From contig NZ_RJTX01000001.1 in NCBI RefSeq assembly GCF_003729955.1, forward strand, positions 1,426,001 through 1,490,000: a stretch of DNA of 64,000 nucleotides. Reading direction: 5' to 3'. The notes under the pieces were generated by a model, which saw only the letters and a list, made by a program, of their open reading frames with translations, was not told the origin of the DNA and made no database searches. This DNA comes from Chryseobacterium daecheongense. GTDB taxonomy: Bacteria; Bacteroidota; Bacteroidia; Flavobacteriales; Weeksellaceae. The position numbers and the translations under genes are program-made. Numbering within the stretch: position 1 is the stretch's first letter; each line of letters begins with the position of its first letter. Positions 42,334 to 50,799 of the stretch are shown piece by piece.

Positions 42334-42903
42334 TTAAGCTTCAGTGTTTTCTTCAGTTTCAGCAGCAGGAGCTTCTCCTTCTGTAGCTTCAGTTTCAGCA
42401 ACTTCTTCAGCAGGTGCGTTTGCAGCTTCTTCAGCAGCTTTAGCATCAGCTTCAGCTTGTGCAGCAGCAGCTAATCTTGCTTCATTTACTTTAGCTTCAG
42501 CTTCAAGAGCCGCTTTCTTAGCATCAGCCTGAGCTTTAGCTAAACCGTCAACTTTACCTTGAACTTTTGCTTCTTTAGCTTCTAACCAAGCATTGAATCT
42601 TTTTTCAGCCTCAGCTTCATCAAAAGCACCTTTAGCAACACCACCTTGTAAGTGTTTTTTGTAAAGTGCACCTTTGTAAGAAAGGATAGCTCTAGCAGTA
42701 TCAGTTGGCTGAGCACCGTTGTTTAACCACTGTACAGCAGAATCAACGTTCAACTCGATAGTTGCAGGGTTAGTAATTGGGTTGTAAATTCCTAGTTTCT
42801 CGATGAATCTACCATCTCTTCTAGCTCTAGAATCTGCAACCACGATGTGGAAGAAAGGTTTACCTTTTTTACCGTGTCTTTGTAATCTGATTTTTACTGA
42901 CAT
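42334..42903 (-). CDS. rpsP: 30S ribosomal protein S16 with long C-terminal extension
   Basis: Residues 1-85 are canonical S16 (MSVKIRLQRHGKKGKPFFHIVVADSRARRDGRFIEKLGIYNP). Residues 86-189 are an Ala/Glu-rich extension, first helical and basic, then acidic with repeats of A-E-A and E-A-T; standard S16 is about 80-90 residues. Extensions of this sort are known in Flavobacteria. The start follows a leader with a hairpin (GGGA/TCCC) and a perfect promoter with TTG 19 nt from TATCTTTG. Confidence 0.95.
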   Translation of the reverse strand: MSVKIRLQRHGKKGKPFFHIVVADSRARRDGRFIEKLGIYNPITNPATIELNVDSAVQWLNNGAQPTDTARAILSYKGALYKKHLQGGVAKGAFDEAEAEKRFNAWLEAKEAKVQGKVDGLAKAQADAKKAALEAEAKVNEARLAAAAQAEADAKAAEEAANAPAEEVAETEATEGEAPAAETEENTEA

Positions 42904-42951
42904 AATGTTTGAATTTTAGGGGAACTCGTCCCGGTTAAATATTTAAGAGTG

Positions 42952-42981
42952 CAAAGATATATAAAATTTCCAATGTATCAA
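42952..42981 (-). promoter_or_regulatory. Promoter of rpsP-rimM
   Basis: Minus-strand TTG (42979-42981), 19-nt spacer, TATCTTTG (42952-42959): a full Bacteroidetes consensus promoter. Confidence 0.8.
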
Positions 42982-43058
42982 TGCAAAATGTAATAATTAT
43001 TATGGGGTGATCATTTATACACGCTATTATGCTTATATTTAAAAAAATATCTATTGAA

Positions 43059-43535
43059 ATGAAACGTATTTACTTGACGGGAATGTCCGGAACCGGGAAG
43101 TCATCTATCATCCGGAATCTTCAAAACAAAGGATTTACAGCAATTGATACGGATTATGGCAACTGGAAGGAAATTTCATTATCGGAAGAGGCTTCTGAAT
43201 GGATATTAAAGGAAGACCCAATAAAAAACTTACTTACCCAACCTCTTACGTCTTCTATTTTCGTATCAGGCTGCTGTTCCAATCAGACTAATCTGTACCC
43301 GTATTTTGATTATATTATTTTACTTTCCGCCTCTCTTGAAACAATACTTAACAGAATTGCCGGAAGAACTTCTAATCCGTATGGAAAAACATCCGAAGAA
43401 CGCAGTGAAATTATCTGGAATTTTGAAAATATTCAGCCCCTGTTGCTGCAGAGTGCACATTTCGAATTCAATACCGAAGTGATGACCATTGAGGAAATAA
43501 CAACATCTCTTATCGAGCTTTCAAACAACAATTAA
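43059..43535 (+). CDS. AAA-type P-loop nucleoside kinase-like protein
   Basis: A 158-residue protein beginning MKRIYLTGMSGTGKSSI, with the P-loop GMSGTGKSS at residues 8-16. The length and the D-x-D-type segment AIDTDYGNWKEI fit the shikimate kinase/adenylate kinase-like fold, but the adenine- or sugar-recognition motifs are not clear. Substrate unknown. The upstream in-frame ATG at 43029 is less likely because the P-loop normally lies near the N-terminus. No operon partner. Confidence 0.7.
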   Translation: MKRIYLTGMSGTGKSSIIRNLQNKGFTAIDTDYGNWKEISLSEEASEWILKEDPIKNLLTQPLTSSIFVSGCCSNQTNLYPYFDYIILLSASLETILNRIAGRTSNPYGKTSEERSEIIWNFENIQPLLLQSAHFEFNTEVMTIEEITTSLIELSNNN

Positions 43536-43574
43536 TTATCACTTCAGTAATAAAAATAAACTTGTTTATCATAA

Positions 43575-44087
43575 CTAATGGATCTCTCCCATATAGAAAA
43601 GCCCCAAACATTTCTGGTTTTCTTCTATCTGCAAAGAATCTTTCAGATGATCCACCAATTTTGGAGAACTCCAGTAACATCCTATTCCATTGGCAGTACA
43701 GGTCAAATACATATTCTGGACCGCCATTGATACGGCAGCAATTTCTTCCCATTCAGGAACCATTCCGCTAAAATTAACAACAATGGAAACGACTACATCC
43801 GCTTTATTGATTTTAAAGCCGATATCCTGATATTTTTTCTCTAAAAAAAGCTGTTCGGGTTGAGTGGCCTTGTAGATGGCCTGCATTTCTGAGGCTAATG
43901 CTACCTTTTCTTCACCTTTGAAGATCTTGAAACGCCATGGTTTGGTACGTTTGTGATTGGGTGCCAGTGATGCGGAATGTAAAATTTCGTCAATGACTTC
44001 CTGCGGTATTTCGTTTTCAGAATAATCTTTTGGAAAAATGCTTCTTCTCTGCTCTATGATTTGTTTTAAAACTTCTGCTTTATTCAT
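43575..44087 (-). CDS. Nitroreductase family protein
   Basis: A 170-residue FMN-dependent oxidoreductase: EQRRSIFPKDYSENEIPQEVIDEILHSASLAPNHKRTKPWRF at the N-terminus and IAAVSMAVQNMYLTCTANGIGCYWSSP in the C-terminal half are typical nitroreductase blocks. Natural substrate unknown. The ATG at 44087 lies only 5 nt after the -7 box TAATTTTG, so the mRNA is probably leaderless; a longer frame from 44126 would start upstream of the promoter. Confidence 0.9.
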   Translation of the reverse strand: MNKAEVLKQIIEQRRSIFPKDYSENEIPQEVIDEILHSASLAPNHKRTKPWRFKIFKGEEKVALASEMQAIYKATQPEQLFLEKKYQDIGFKINKADVVVSIVVNFSGMVPEWEEIAAVSMAVQNMYLTCTANGIGCYWSSPKLVDHLKDSLQIEENQKCLGLFYMGEIH

Positions 44088-44092
44088 AGAGA

Positions 44093-44100
44093 CAAAATTA
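44093..44100 (-). promoter_or_regulatory. -7 box (TAATTTTG) for the nitroreductase gene
   Basis: Perfect TAnnTTTG on the minus strand, 5 nt before the ATG. Confidence 0.7.
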
Positions 44101-44176
44101 CGAAAAAGTTGAGTTGATAGTTGCAAAATTAGCGCTTACTGATCTATCAAAAAATCTCTAATCCCTTTTCCCAATT

Positions 44177-44626
44177 CTATAACACTTCCACAATCTTTTG
44201 ATGAATGTTATTCAATGTAAAAGAGTCTCCGGATTCCATCCCCATCATTTTTTTAGCCATTGGACTTTCGGGAGAGATCGCATAAAACCGGTCACCTTCG
44301 AAAAAGAATTCGCCTAATGATACGGATATATAAAAACGGGCTTTATTGGTAATAACCAAAGAACCCAGCTGTACTCTTCCGGTGGTTTTATTTAAAACTT
44401 TTGACATATTTCTCTGAAGGTCATTCAAAGCACCCAATTGCCTTTGCATCTGATAAATCTCCTCCTGCATCTCTTCTCTCATACTGTCATATTTTGGGGT
44501 CTTTTTGATATCGCGGCTGGCTTCCAAAGTAAACTCTATGAAGTTTTTCAGCTTCTCAATCTTCTCTGCGATCACCTTCTTCACATAGTTCCTGATGTCA
44601 TTTTTTTCAAATACTGTCTTCTCCAT
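44177..44626 (-). CDS. GreA/GreB C-terminal-like domain protein
   Basis: A 149-residue soluble protein. The N-terminal ~80 residues are a predicted coiled coil and the C-terminal LGSLVITNKARFYISVSLG... ISPESPMAKKMMGMESGDSFTLN resembles the FKBP-like C-terminal domain of Gre transcript-cleavage factors. Flavobacterial homologues are variously labelled; a transcription function is likely but the GreA N-terminal acidic tip is not evident. It lies alone between minus-strand genes. Confidence 0.7.
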   Translation of the reverse strand: MEKTVFEKNDIRNYVKKVIAEKIEKLKNFIEFTLEASRDIKKTPKYDSMREEMQEEIYQMQRQLGALNDLQRNMSKVLNKTTGRVQLGSLVITNKARFYISVSLGEFFFEGDRFYAISPESPMAKKMMGMESGDSFTLNNIHQKIVEVL

Positions 44627-44730
44627 AAATCTATTCTTTATATAAAGATAATAATTTTATTTTTTAATTATTGAATCCCTAAAATAGTTTTATGTACAAT
44701 TATAAAGATGTTAATATCTTTCTATTAAAA

Positions 44731-44754
44731 AAGCCTTGTACAATGACAAGGCTT
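44731..44754 (-). terminator. Terminator after the SRPBCC gene
   Basis: AAGCCTTGT and ACAAGGCTT stem with a 6-nt loop, just downstream of the stop at 44760. Confidence 0.75.
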
Positions 44755-44759
44755 ATATT

Positions 44760-45290
44760 TTACTGTTCAGATAATTTCTTCAGATCTTCCAATCCTTGAC
44801 CGAACATTTTGCCCATCTGATTATCCATCATAGGCTTCATCAGTTTCATCATTGGTGTAAGCTCGTTATCCATAGCCCAGGTTACTTTTGTTCCGTTTCC
44901 TTCCGGTGTTAAGATAAAGCTTCCTTTGGCCTCTCCTTCCCAAGGTTTGATAAAATGAAGTTGGCTTGTCAGTTTTTCATTAGGAACAGATTCAACAACT
45001 GTTTGTTCCCCTTCTCCTACCTGATCATTTCCTTTCCAGTGATAGGATTCCCCTACCTGTCCACTGGTTCCGGAGTAGGTAATGACTACATTTTTATCCG
45101 CTTTTGCAAACGGATTCCAGGTATTAAATCCTTTTAAAGAGCCTGCATGCTGCCATACTTTCTCTTTCGGAGCATTAATGACTATCGATTTTTCAAAGTG
45201 ATAATCTTTACTGAAAGCTAACATTGCAATGATTGCATAAGCAACGATTAAAAGGATAATGATCCCGATAATTTTTAAAAGTGTTTTCAT
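44760..45290 (-). CDS. Membrane-anchored SRPBCC/START-like protein
   Basis: A 176-residue protein with an N-terminal membrane anchor (KIIGIIILLIVAYAIIAMLAF) and an SRPBCC helix-grip domain (HFEKSIVINAPKEKVWQHAGSLKGFNTWNPF, ITYSGTSGQVGESYHWKG, WAMDNELTP). Such domains bind hydrophobic ligands; the ligand is unknown. Confidence 0.85.
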   Translation of the reverse strand: MKTLLKIIGIIILLIVAYAIIAMLAFSKDYHFEKSIVINAPKEKVWQHAGSLKGFNTWNPFAKADKNVVITYSGTSGQVGESYHWKGNDQVGEGEQTVVESVPNEKLTSQLHFIKPWEGEAKGSFILTPEGNGTKVTWAMDNELTPMMKLMKPMMDNQMGKMFGQGLEDLKKLSEQ

Positions 45291-45489
45291 AGTTTAATAT
45301 ATTAAGGTTTAATTGTAATCTTTTCGTTGGGTCAAAATTAATTATTCCTTCTGCATCTCCTCTTTGCATAGGACAAGATTATTGCATAATAAACTTTTTG
45401 TCACAACTTCCATTCAGGCATTATTTTTGAGTCGTTTCAGCCGTGAACTCCGTAGAATTGTTAAATTTACATGAAATAAAATTAAAAAA

Positions 45490-47508
45490 ATGAGCATTTT
45501 AACCGAAAAATTTAATACTCCATATCACTCAGCACCTTTTACTCAAATTAAAAATGAAGATTATCTTCCGGCCTTTAAACAACTGATTCAACAATCCGAA
45601 CAGGAAATAGAGAATATCGTTAATAATCCGGAAGAGCCTACATTCGAGAATGTTATAGAAGCATTAGCTTATGCTGGTGAACAGCTAGATGTGGTTTCTA
45701 ATATATTTTTCAATCTGAATTCTGCCGAAACCAGTGATGAACTTCAGCAGATTGCTCAGGAAGTATCTCCTATTTTAACGGAATATTCTTCCAAGATCTC
45801 TCAGAACGAAGCTTTATTCAATAAGATCAAAAAAGTATATGACGAAAAGGAAAAATATAGTCTTAATGAAGAACAACAGATGCTATTGAAGGAAACCTAT
45901 AAAGGTTTTGTAAGAAGTGGCGCTTTGCTGAATGAAGAAGACAAGGAAAAATTAAAGAAGATCAATATGGATCTTTCCTTAAAATCTTTACAGTTCGGAC
46001 AAAATGTATTGGCTTCTACGAATGCTTATTTCAAACATATTACTCATAAGGAAGACCTGAATGGAATTCCTGAACCTATCATCGAGCAATATGCGGAAGA
46101 GGCTAAAGAAAGAAATCTGGAGGGCTGGGTTGTCACTTTACAATACCCAAGCTACATTCCTTTTATGACCTATGCAGAAAACCGCGAGCTGAGAAAGGAA
46201 ATTGCTTTAGCCAATGGTAAAAAATCTTTTGATGGGGGTGAGTTTGATAATCAAAATTTAATTAAAGAACTGCTTGCTTTAAAACAACAAAAAGCTGAAT
46301 TATTAGGTTATAAAAACTATGCAGATTATGTTCTGGAAGAGAGAATGGCTAAATCTCCGATTAAAGTACTTGATTTTTTAAATGAGCTTTTAACGAAAGC
46401 CAAACCCTATGCAGATAAAGAAATTGATGAGCTGAAAGCATTGGCAAAAGCAGACGGAATTGATGAAATGCAAAGCTATGATCATGCTTTTTATGCAGAA
46501 AAACTTCGTAAACAGAAATATGATTTCAATGATGAAGAGCTAAAGCCGTATTTCCCATTGAACCAGGTCCAGGATGCCGTTTTTGGATTGGCCAACAAGC
46601 TTTTTGGACTTACTTTTGAAGAAAGAAATGACATTCCTAAATATCATGAAGATGTAAAAACCTATGAAGTAAAGGAAAACGGTGAATACAAATCTTTGCT
46701 ATATGTGGATTATTTTCCAAGAAAAGGAAAAAGAGCCGGAGCCTGGATGACAAGCTATAAGAACCAATATAAAAAAGACGGTGACAACTCACGTCCTCAT
46801 ATTTCCATCGTTTGTAATTTCAGCAAACCGACAAAAGATACTCCAAGTTTATTGACTTTCCAGGAAGTGACTACTTTATTCCACGAGTTTGGTCATGCGC
46901 TTCACGGAATGTTGGCCAACACACAATATCCAACTCTTTCGGGAACTTCCGTAAAATGGGATTTTGTGGAATTACCGTCTCAATTCCTTGAAAATTTCTG
47001 TTACGAACCTGAATTTCTGAAGACATTTGCTAAACATTACAAAACAGGTGAAGTTCTTCCGGATGAAAAAATTGAAAAGATCGAGCAGTCTAAAAATTTC
47101 ATGGAAGGTTACCAGACTTTGAGACAAATAGGTTTCGGACTACTGGATATGAACTATCACACTAGAGTTGGAGAGTTGGAGAAAGAAAGCGTGAAAGACT
47201 TTGAAGACAAATATACCAAAGCTACCCAGCTTTATCCGGTGAATCCTGCAACAGCAATGAGCCCAAGCTTCTCACATATTTTTCAGGGAGGATATTCTGC
47301 AGGTTATTATTCTTACAAATGGGCAGAAGTTCTGGATGCAGACGCCTTCCAGTATTTCAAAGAAAATGGAATTTTCAATCCTGAAATTGCCGCTAAATAT
47401 AAAGTGCTTCTTTCTTCGGGAGGAACCAAAGATCCGATGGAGCTCTACAAAAATTTCAGAGGAAGCGAACCTAAAGTGGAAAGCCTTCTGAAAAGAGCAT
47501 TTGGATAA
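45490..47508 (+). CDS. M3-family metallopeptidase (Dcp/oligopeptidase A type)
   Basis: A 672-residue zinc peptidase with the active site HEFGHALHG in TLFHEFGHALHGMLA around residue 460 and the downstream Glu ligand in the same fold. The overall length and the N-terminal helical domain match peptidyl-dipeptidase Dcp or oligopeptidase A. It is cytoplasmic, with no signal peptide. It is expected to degrade peptides. A hairpin terminator follows. Confidence 0.94.
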   Translation: MSILTEKFNTPYHSAPFTQIKNEDYLPAFKQLIQQSEQEIENIVNNPEEPTFENVIEALAYAGEQLDVVSNIFFNLNSAETSDELQQIAQEVSPILTEYSSKISQNEALFNKIKKVYDEKEKYSLNEEQQMLLKETYKGFVRSGALLNEEDKEKLKKINMDLSLKSLQFGQNVLASTNAYFKHITHKEDLNGIPEPIIEQYAEEAKERNLEGWVVTLQYPSYIPFMTYAENRELRKEIALANGKKSFDGGEFDNQNLIKELLALKQQKAELLGYKNYADYVLEERMAKSPIKVLDFLNELLTKAKPYADKEIDELKALAKADGIDEMQSYDHAFYAEKLRKQKYDFNDEELKPYFPLNQVQDAVFGLANKLFGLTFEERNDIPKYHEDVKTYEVKENGEYKSLLYVDYFPRKGKRAGAWMTSYKNQYKKDGDNSRPHISIVCNFSKPTKDTPSLLTFQEVTTLFHEFGHALHGMLANTQYPTLSGTSVKWDFVELPSQFLENFCYEPEFLKTFAKHYKTGEVLPDEKIEKIEQSKNFMEGYQTLRQIGFGLLDMNYHTRVGELEKESVKDFEDKYTKATQLYPVNPATAMSPSFSHIFQGGYSAGYYSYKWAEVLDADAFQYFKENGIFNPEIAAKYKVLLSSGGTKDPMELYKNFRGSEPKVESLLKRAFG

Positions 47509-47515
47509 TATAATC

Positions 47516-47539
47516 AAGCTTTCGAATAATCGGAAGCTT
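47516..47539 (+). terminator. Terminator after the M3 peptidase gene
   Basis: AAGCTTTCGA and TCGGAAGCTT form a stem with one wobble and a 4-nt loop, followed by T. Confidence 0.8.
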
Positions 47540-47556
47540 TTTTTGTTTTAAAATTA

Positions 47557-47586
47557 TTGTCAGAATTAAAATAATGTATATATTTG
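47557..47586 (+). promoter_or_regulatory. Promoter of the MarR-GNAT gene
   Basis: TTG (47557-47559), 19-nt spacer, TATATTTG (47579-47586): a full consensus promoter. Confidence 0.75.
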
Positions 47587-47587
47587 A

Positions 47588-47599
47588 ATAACTAGTTAT
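47588..47599. promoter_or_regulatory. Palindromic operator candidate at the MarR-GNAT transcription start
   Basis: ATAACTAGTTAT is a perfect 12-bp palindrome overlapping the expected transcription start, with a further half-site ATAGTTAT next to the ATG. It fits autoregulation by the MarR domain. Confidence 0.55.
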
Positions 47600-47617
47600 A
47601 TAATTAATTTTATAGTT

Positions 47618-48577
47618 ATGAATGTTTTTGAGAAAACCGGAAAAATGGCATTGGGCAGCAGAATGAGAATACTAACTGCTAAAATGACCGACGATGCTGC
47701 CAAGATTTATGAAATGTATAAAATAGACGGTTTTATTCCAAAATGGTTTCCCGTATACTTTTTACTTTCTGAAGAAGGCGAAAAGACGATAACGGAAATT
47801 GCGGAGGAAATTGGCCATTCTCAACCTTCGGTTACCAAAATTGTAAAAGAAATGACCAAAGCTGGTCTCATCAATGATACGATTGAATCCAAAGATAAGC
47901 GTAGAAATGTTGTAGGACTGTCAGAAAAAGGAAAAGCTCTTTCCGAAACCATAAAGATCCAATGTGCAGACATTGATGCAGCTGTTGAACTGATGCTGAA
48001 TGAAGCCTCACACAATCTCTGGGAAGCGATCAGGGAATGGGAACATCTGCTGGAACAAAAATCTTTGTTTAAGAGAGTTCAGGAACAGAAAAAAGAACGC
48101 GAGAGCAAGGATGTCAAAATTGTAGAATTCGAACCGCAATATCAGGAAGCTTTCAAAGCGTTGAATGAAGAATGGATTTCCACTTATTTTGAAATGGAAG
48201 AAGCAGACCATAAAGCACTGGATCATCCTAATGAGTATATTTTAGATAAAGGTGGAAAAATCCTTGTCGCACTTTACAATAACGAACCTGTAGGAGTTTG
48301 TGCTCTGATTAAAATGAATGATCCCGATTATGGCTATGAAATGGCAAAAATGGCGGTCTCTCCAAAAGCACAGGGAAAAAATATTGGCTGGCTATTAGGA
48401 AAAGCAATTGCAGAAAAAGCGAAAGAATTGGGAGCTTCAAAAATATTCCTGGAAAGTAACACCAAATTAAAACCAGCCATCAATTTATATTATAAATTGG
48501 GATTTCAACAGGTTTTCGGAAGAGAGACACCTTATAAACGTTGCAACATTCAAATGGAATTAAACTTGAAAGATTAA
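47618..48577 (+). CDS. Bifunctional MarR-type regulator / GNAT acetyltransferase
   Basis: A 319-residue fusion. Residues about 1-150 are a MarR winged helix (ITEIAEEIGHSQPSVTKIVKEMTKAGLI, KDKRRNVVGLSEKGKAL). Residues about 165-319 are a GNAT domain with VGVCALIKMNDPDYGYEMAKMAVSPKAQGKNIGWLLGKAI and LESNTKLKPAINLYYKLGFQQV. The combination could sense and acetylate the same small molecule. Transcribed from a full promoter with a palindrome at the start site. Confidence 0.9.
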   Translation: MNVFEKTGKMALGSRMRILTAKMTDDAAKIYEMYKIDGFIPKWFPVYFLLSEEGEKTITEIAEEIGHSQPSVTKIVKEMTKAGLINDTIESKDKRRNVVGLSEKGKALSETIKIQCADIDAAVELMLNEASHNLWEAIREWEHLLEQKSLFKRVQEQKKERESKDVKIVEFEPQYQEAFKALNEEWISTYFEMEEADHKALDHPNEYILDKGGKILVALYNNEPVGVCALIKMNDPDYGYEMAKMAVSPKAQGKNIGWLLGKAIAEKAKELGASKIFLESNTKLKPAINLYYKLGFQQVFGRETPYKRCNIQMELNLKD

Positions 48578-48580
48578 TAC

Positions 48581-48609
48581 AAAGGCTGGTTTCTCAGAAA
48601 CCAGCCTTT
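48581..48609. terminator. Bidirectional terminator after the MarR-GNAT gene
   Basis: AAAGGCTGGTTTC and GAAACCAGCCTTT, a perfect 13-bp stem with a 3-nt loop, between convergent genes. Confidence 0.85.
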
Positions 48610-48666
48610 TAAAATTTCTTTACTTAAGGATATCTCTTCTTGGAATCTTCAAATTACAATGTCCTC

Positions 48667-49683
48667 TTAATTTTCCGCTACTGCTTTATTTCTTGCTTTG
48701 GTCAGCATTGGAATAGAAATAAGTCCCATTGTCAGCATAATAGCAATCTGTAGTGGAAGGGAAATAAAAGAATAAGTAAGTCCCATTTCGCCTCCGAATT
48801 CTGCACTTTTCCCCATTGAGATAAATAAAGCCATAAATCCGTATTTCATAGCCAGGTTGAAAGCTCCAATACCGCCACTAGCAGGAATAATCATTCCCAA
48901 TGTTCCAACAACAATAATAAAGAACCCGTCTGCAATGGTAAAATCAGATGTTTCAGGAAGAGAGAAGCAGACAAGGTATGCTGCAAGATAGTAGCAGATC
49001 CAAATAGCAATGGTGTATACAATAAATTTAAACTTTTGCTTCAATTTAAATATAGTTGCCAAGCCCTGGAAAATTCCATCAATAAAGCCAATAACTTTTC
49101 CAAGCAGAGGGACATTTGCCAGCTTTTTTTTAAAGGCAAAAAACAAAACAGTACCTATGATTACAATTGCAATGGCAATTAATATTTTATTAGGATTGAT
49201 CTGGACTCCGGAATGTTCATAGAATGATAAAATAGCATCATATTTGAAAACCAGCGTTAATCCTAAAAATCCAAGCATACAAACCAGATCCACTACTCTT
49301 TCCAGAATAATGGTACCAAAAGATTTGTCAACGGGGACCTTCTCCACTCCATACAAAGCCGTAGCCCGCGCCACTTCTCCACTTCTGGGAATGGTAAGAT
49401 TCATTAAATACCCAAAGGAAATGGACCAGAGTGCATTGGAATCTGAGATTTTATACCCCATCGGCTCCAACAAAATATTCCATCGGATCGCTCGGAACCA
49501 ATAGGCCAAAAGCCCAAAAACAGCGGCAAAAGCTACCCAGAGGTAATTGGCTTTAGCAAGAGATTTCCGGATGACTTCAAAATCCAGCCCTTTCAGAGCC
49601 AGCCACAAAAAAAAGCCTGCAAAAGCAAGCGAAACTATAATGGTAATTACAGATTTTAATGGATTGGGTGTTTTTTTCTCCAT
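48667..49683 (-). CDS. Lysylphosphatidylglycerol synthase TM-domain / flippase-like protein
   Basis: A 338-residue inner-membrane protein with about eight transmembrane helices and blocks typical of the MprF/DUF flippase-like domain family (FRAIRWNILLEPMGYKI, NLTIPRSGEVARATALY, PASGGIGAFNLAMKYGF). It lacks the soluble LPG synthase domain, so it could be a lipid-flipping or -binding protein. It lies 3 nt downstream of panD. Confidence 0.88.
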   Translation of the reverse strand: MEKKTPNPLKSVITIIVSLAFAGFFLWLALKGLDFEVIRKSLAKANYLWVAFAAVFGLLAYWFRAIRWNILLEPMGYKISDSNALWSISFGYLMNLTIPRSGEVARATALYGVEKVPVDKSFGTIILERVVDLVCMLGFLGLTLVFKYDAILSFYEHSGVQINPNKILIAIAIVIIGTVLFFAFKKKLANVPLLGKVIGFIDGIFQGLATIFKLKQKFKFIVYTIAIWICYYLAAYLVCFSLPETSDFTIADGFFIIVVGTLGMIIPASGGIGAFNLAMKYGFMALFISMGKSAEFGGEMGLTYSFISLPLQIAIMLTMGLISIPMLTKARNKAVAEN

Positions 49684-49686
49684 GAA

Positions 49687-50037
49687 TTAGGTAAGAAGAT
49701 TTGTTTTTTCGTCAGGAAAAACAATTTTAGGCTGGAAGTTTTTAGCTTCTTCAGGGGTCATCTGCGCGTAGGCAATGATAATAATGATATCATCTTTCTG
49801 TACTTTTCTTGCCGCAGGACCGTTCAGGCAAACTTCACCGGACTTTCTTTTTCCTTTGATAACGTAAGTATCAAACCGCTCTCCGTTATTTACATTCACG
49901 ATATAAACCCTTTCTCCTACTACTAAACCCGCTGCTTCTATAAGATCTTCATCGATCGTTATGCTCCCAATATAATTAAGGTCAGAGGCTGTTACTCTCA
50001 CCCTGTGAATTTTAGACTTGAAAACTTCTATTAACAT
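49687..50037 (-). CDS. panD: Aspartate 1-decarboxylase
   Basis: A 116-residue pyruvoyl enzyme that makes beta-alanine for pantothenate. The autocleavage site is Gly-Ser in [17 protein letters not shown] (cleavage between G24 and S25). The rest ([33 protein letters not shown]) is canonical. The ATG lies 4 nt after the -7 box TAAATTTG, so the transcript is probably leaderless. It is the first gene of a pair with the flippase-like gene. Confidence 0.96.
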   Translation of the reverse strand: MLIEVFKSKIHRVRVTASDLNYIGSITIDEDLIEAAGLVVGERVYIVNVNNGERFDTYVIKGKRKSGEVCLNGPAARKVQKDDIIIIIAYAQMTPEEAKNFQPKIVFPDEKTNLLT

Positions 50038-50041
50038 GCTG

Positions 50042-50049
50042 CAAATTTA
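50042..50049 (-). promoter_or_regulatory. -7 box (TAAATTTG) for panD
   Basis: Perfect TAnnTTTG on the minus strand, 4 nt before the ATG, implying a leaderless transcript. Confidence 0.7.
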
Positions 50050-50373
50050 TTAATAAAAATTTATAAAATGAGCTTTTAGACTGATTTTAAAACTATCAGA
50101 AACACAGACATTTAATTTTATTAAAAATAATTTTTTTGAACTTTACTTGTAGAATTAACAACCATATCAACAAAAGCATTGACAGATTTTACTTAAATTT
50201 AGAATTTAATAAACGTAAAAAATAATTTACATTTTTTGCTAAAGTCAATACACATAAGCATTTGGCACGATTTTAGTGACGGGTAACGTAGATTTTTCGT
50301 GAAAAGTTAAATTATCATATTTCAACCGTTTTCATTAAAAATCAAAAGGATTACACAAATTTTAATAAAAAAA
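50050..50373. other. Intergenic stretch between panD and HU
   Basis: AT-rich, with no open frame of note. It contains one sigma-54-like half (TTGGCACG, 50272-50279). I see no terminator or strong hairpin. The neighbouring promoters are described separately. Confidence 0.4.
50272..50288 (+). promoter_or_regulatory. Sigma-54-like element, weak -12
   Basis: TTGGCACGATTTTAGTG matches the -24 half perfectly, but the -12 GC reads GT. It is followed by 150 nt of non-coding sequence before HU. A chance match is possible. Confidence 0.25.
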
Positions 50374-50403
50374 TTGCACAATTAGAAAATTGTATTATAT
50401 TTG
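50374..50403 (+). promoter_or_regulatory. Promoter of the HU gene
   Basis: TTG (50374-50376), 19-nt spacer, TATATTTG (50396-50403): a full consensus promoter with a leader of about 28 nt. Confidence 0.8.
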
Positions 50404-50436
50404 CTCTAATTACAACTAACTTTAATATTAAAAATT

Positions 50437-50727
50437 ATGAACAAGTCTGAATTAATCGACGCAATCGCAAAAGATGCAGGAATTACTAAAGTTGCAGCTA
50501 AAGCTGCTTTAGAATCTTTTATTTCTAACGTAACTTCTACTTTAAAGAAAAAAGACGGAAAAGTTTCTTTAGTAGGTTTCGGAACTTTCTCAGTTGCTGA
50601 GAGAGCTGCTAGACAAGGTATCAACCCTGCAACTAAAAAACCAATCAAGATTGCTGCTAAAAAAGTTGCTAAATTCAAGGCTGGAGCTGATCTTTCAAAC
50701 GCAGTTTCAGGGGCTAAGAAAAAATAA
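50437..50727 (+). CDS. HU-family DNA-binding protein
   Basis: A 96-residue histone-like protein that bends and compacts DNA. The hallmark GFGTFSVAERAARQGINPATKKPIKIAAKKVAKFKAG is at residues 48-84, and the N-terminus MNKSELIDAIAKDAGITK is typical. It is flanked by a consensus promoter and a terminator, so it is monocistronic and probably highly expressed. Confidence 0.97.
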   Translation: MNKSELIDAIAKDAGITKVAAKAALESFISNVTSTLKKKDGKVSLVGFGTFSVAERAARQGINPATKKPIKIAAKKVAKFKAGADLSNAVSGAKKK

Positions 50728-50748
50728 TCATTCAGATTAGAAAAAATC

Positions 50749-50774
50749 AAACCTCATCTTCACGGATGAGGTTT
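50749..50774 (+). terminator. Terminator after the HU gene
   Basis: AAACCTCATC and GATGAGGTTT perfect stem with a 6-nt loop followed by T. Confidence 0.85.
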
Positions 50775-50799
50775 TTTATTTAAGGATTTTTCTCAATAT

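Noticed and set aside
45427..45437. 11-mer TTGAGTCGTTT repeated at 54193-54203
   Set aside because: Two short intergenic matches without extended similarity are not enough to define a repeat.
50038..50436. Small RNA or missed gene upstream of HU
   Set aside because: No open frame, terminator or strong hairpin was seen; only promoter-like elements can be supported.
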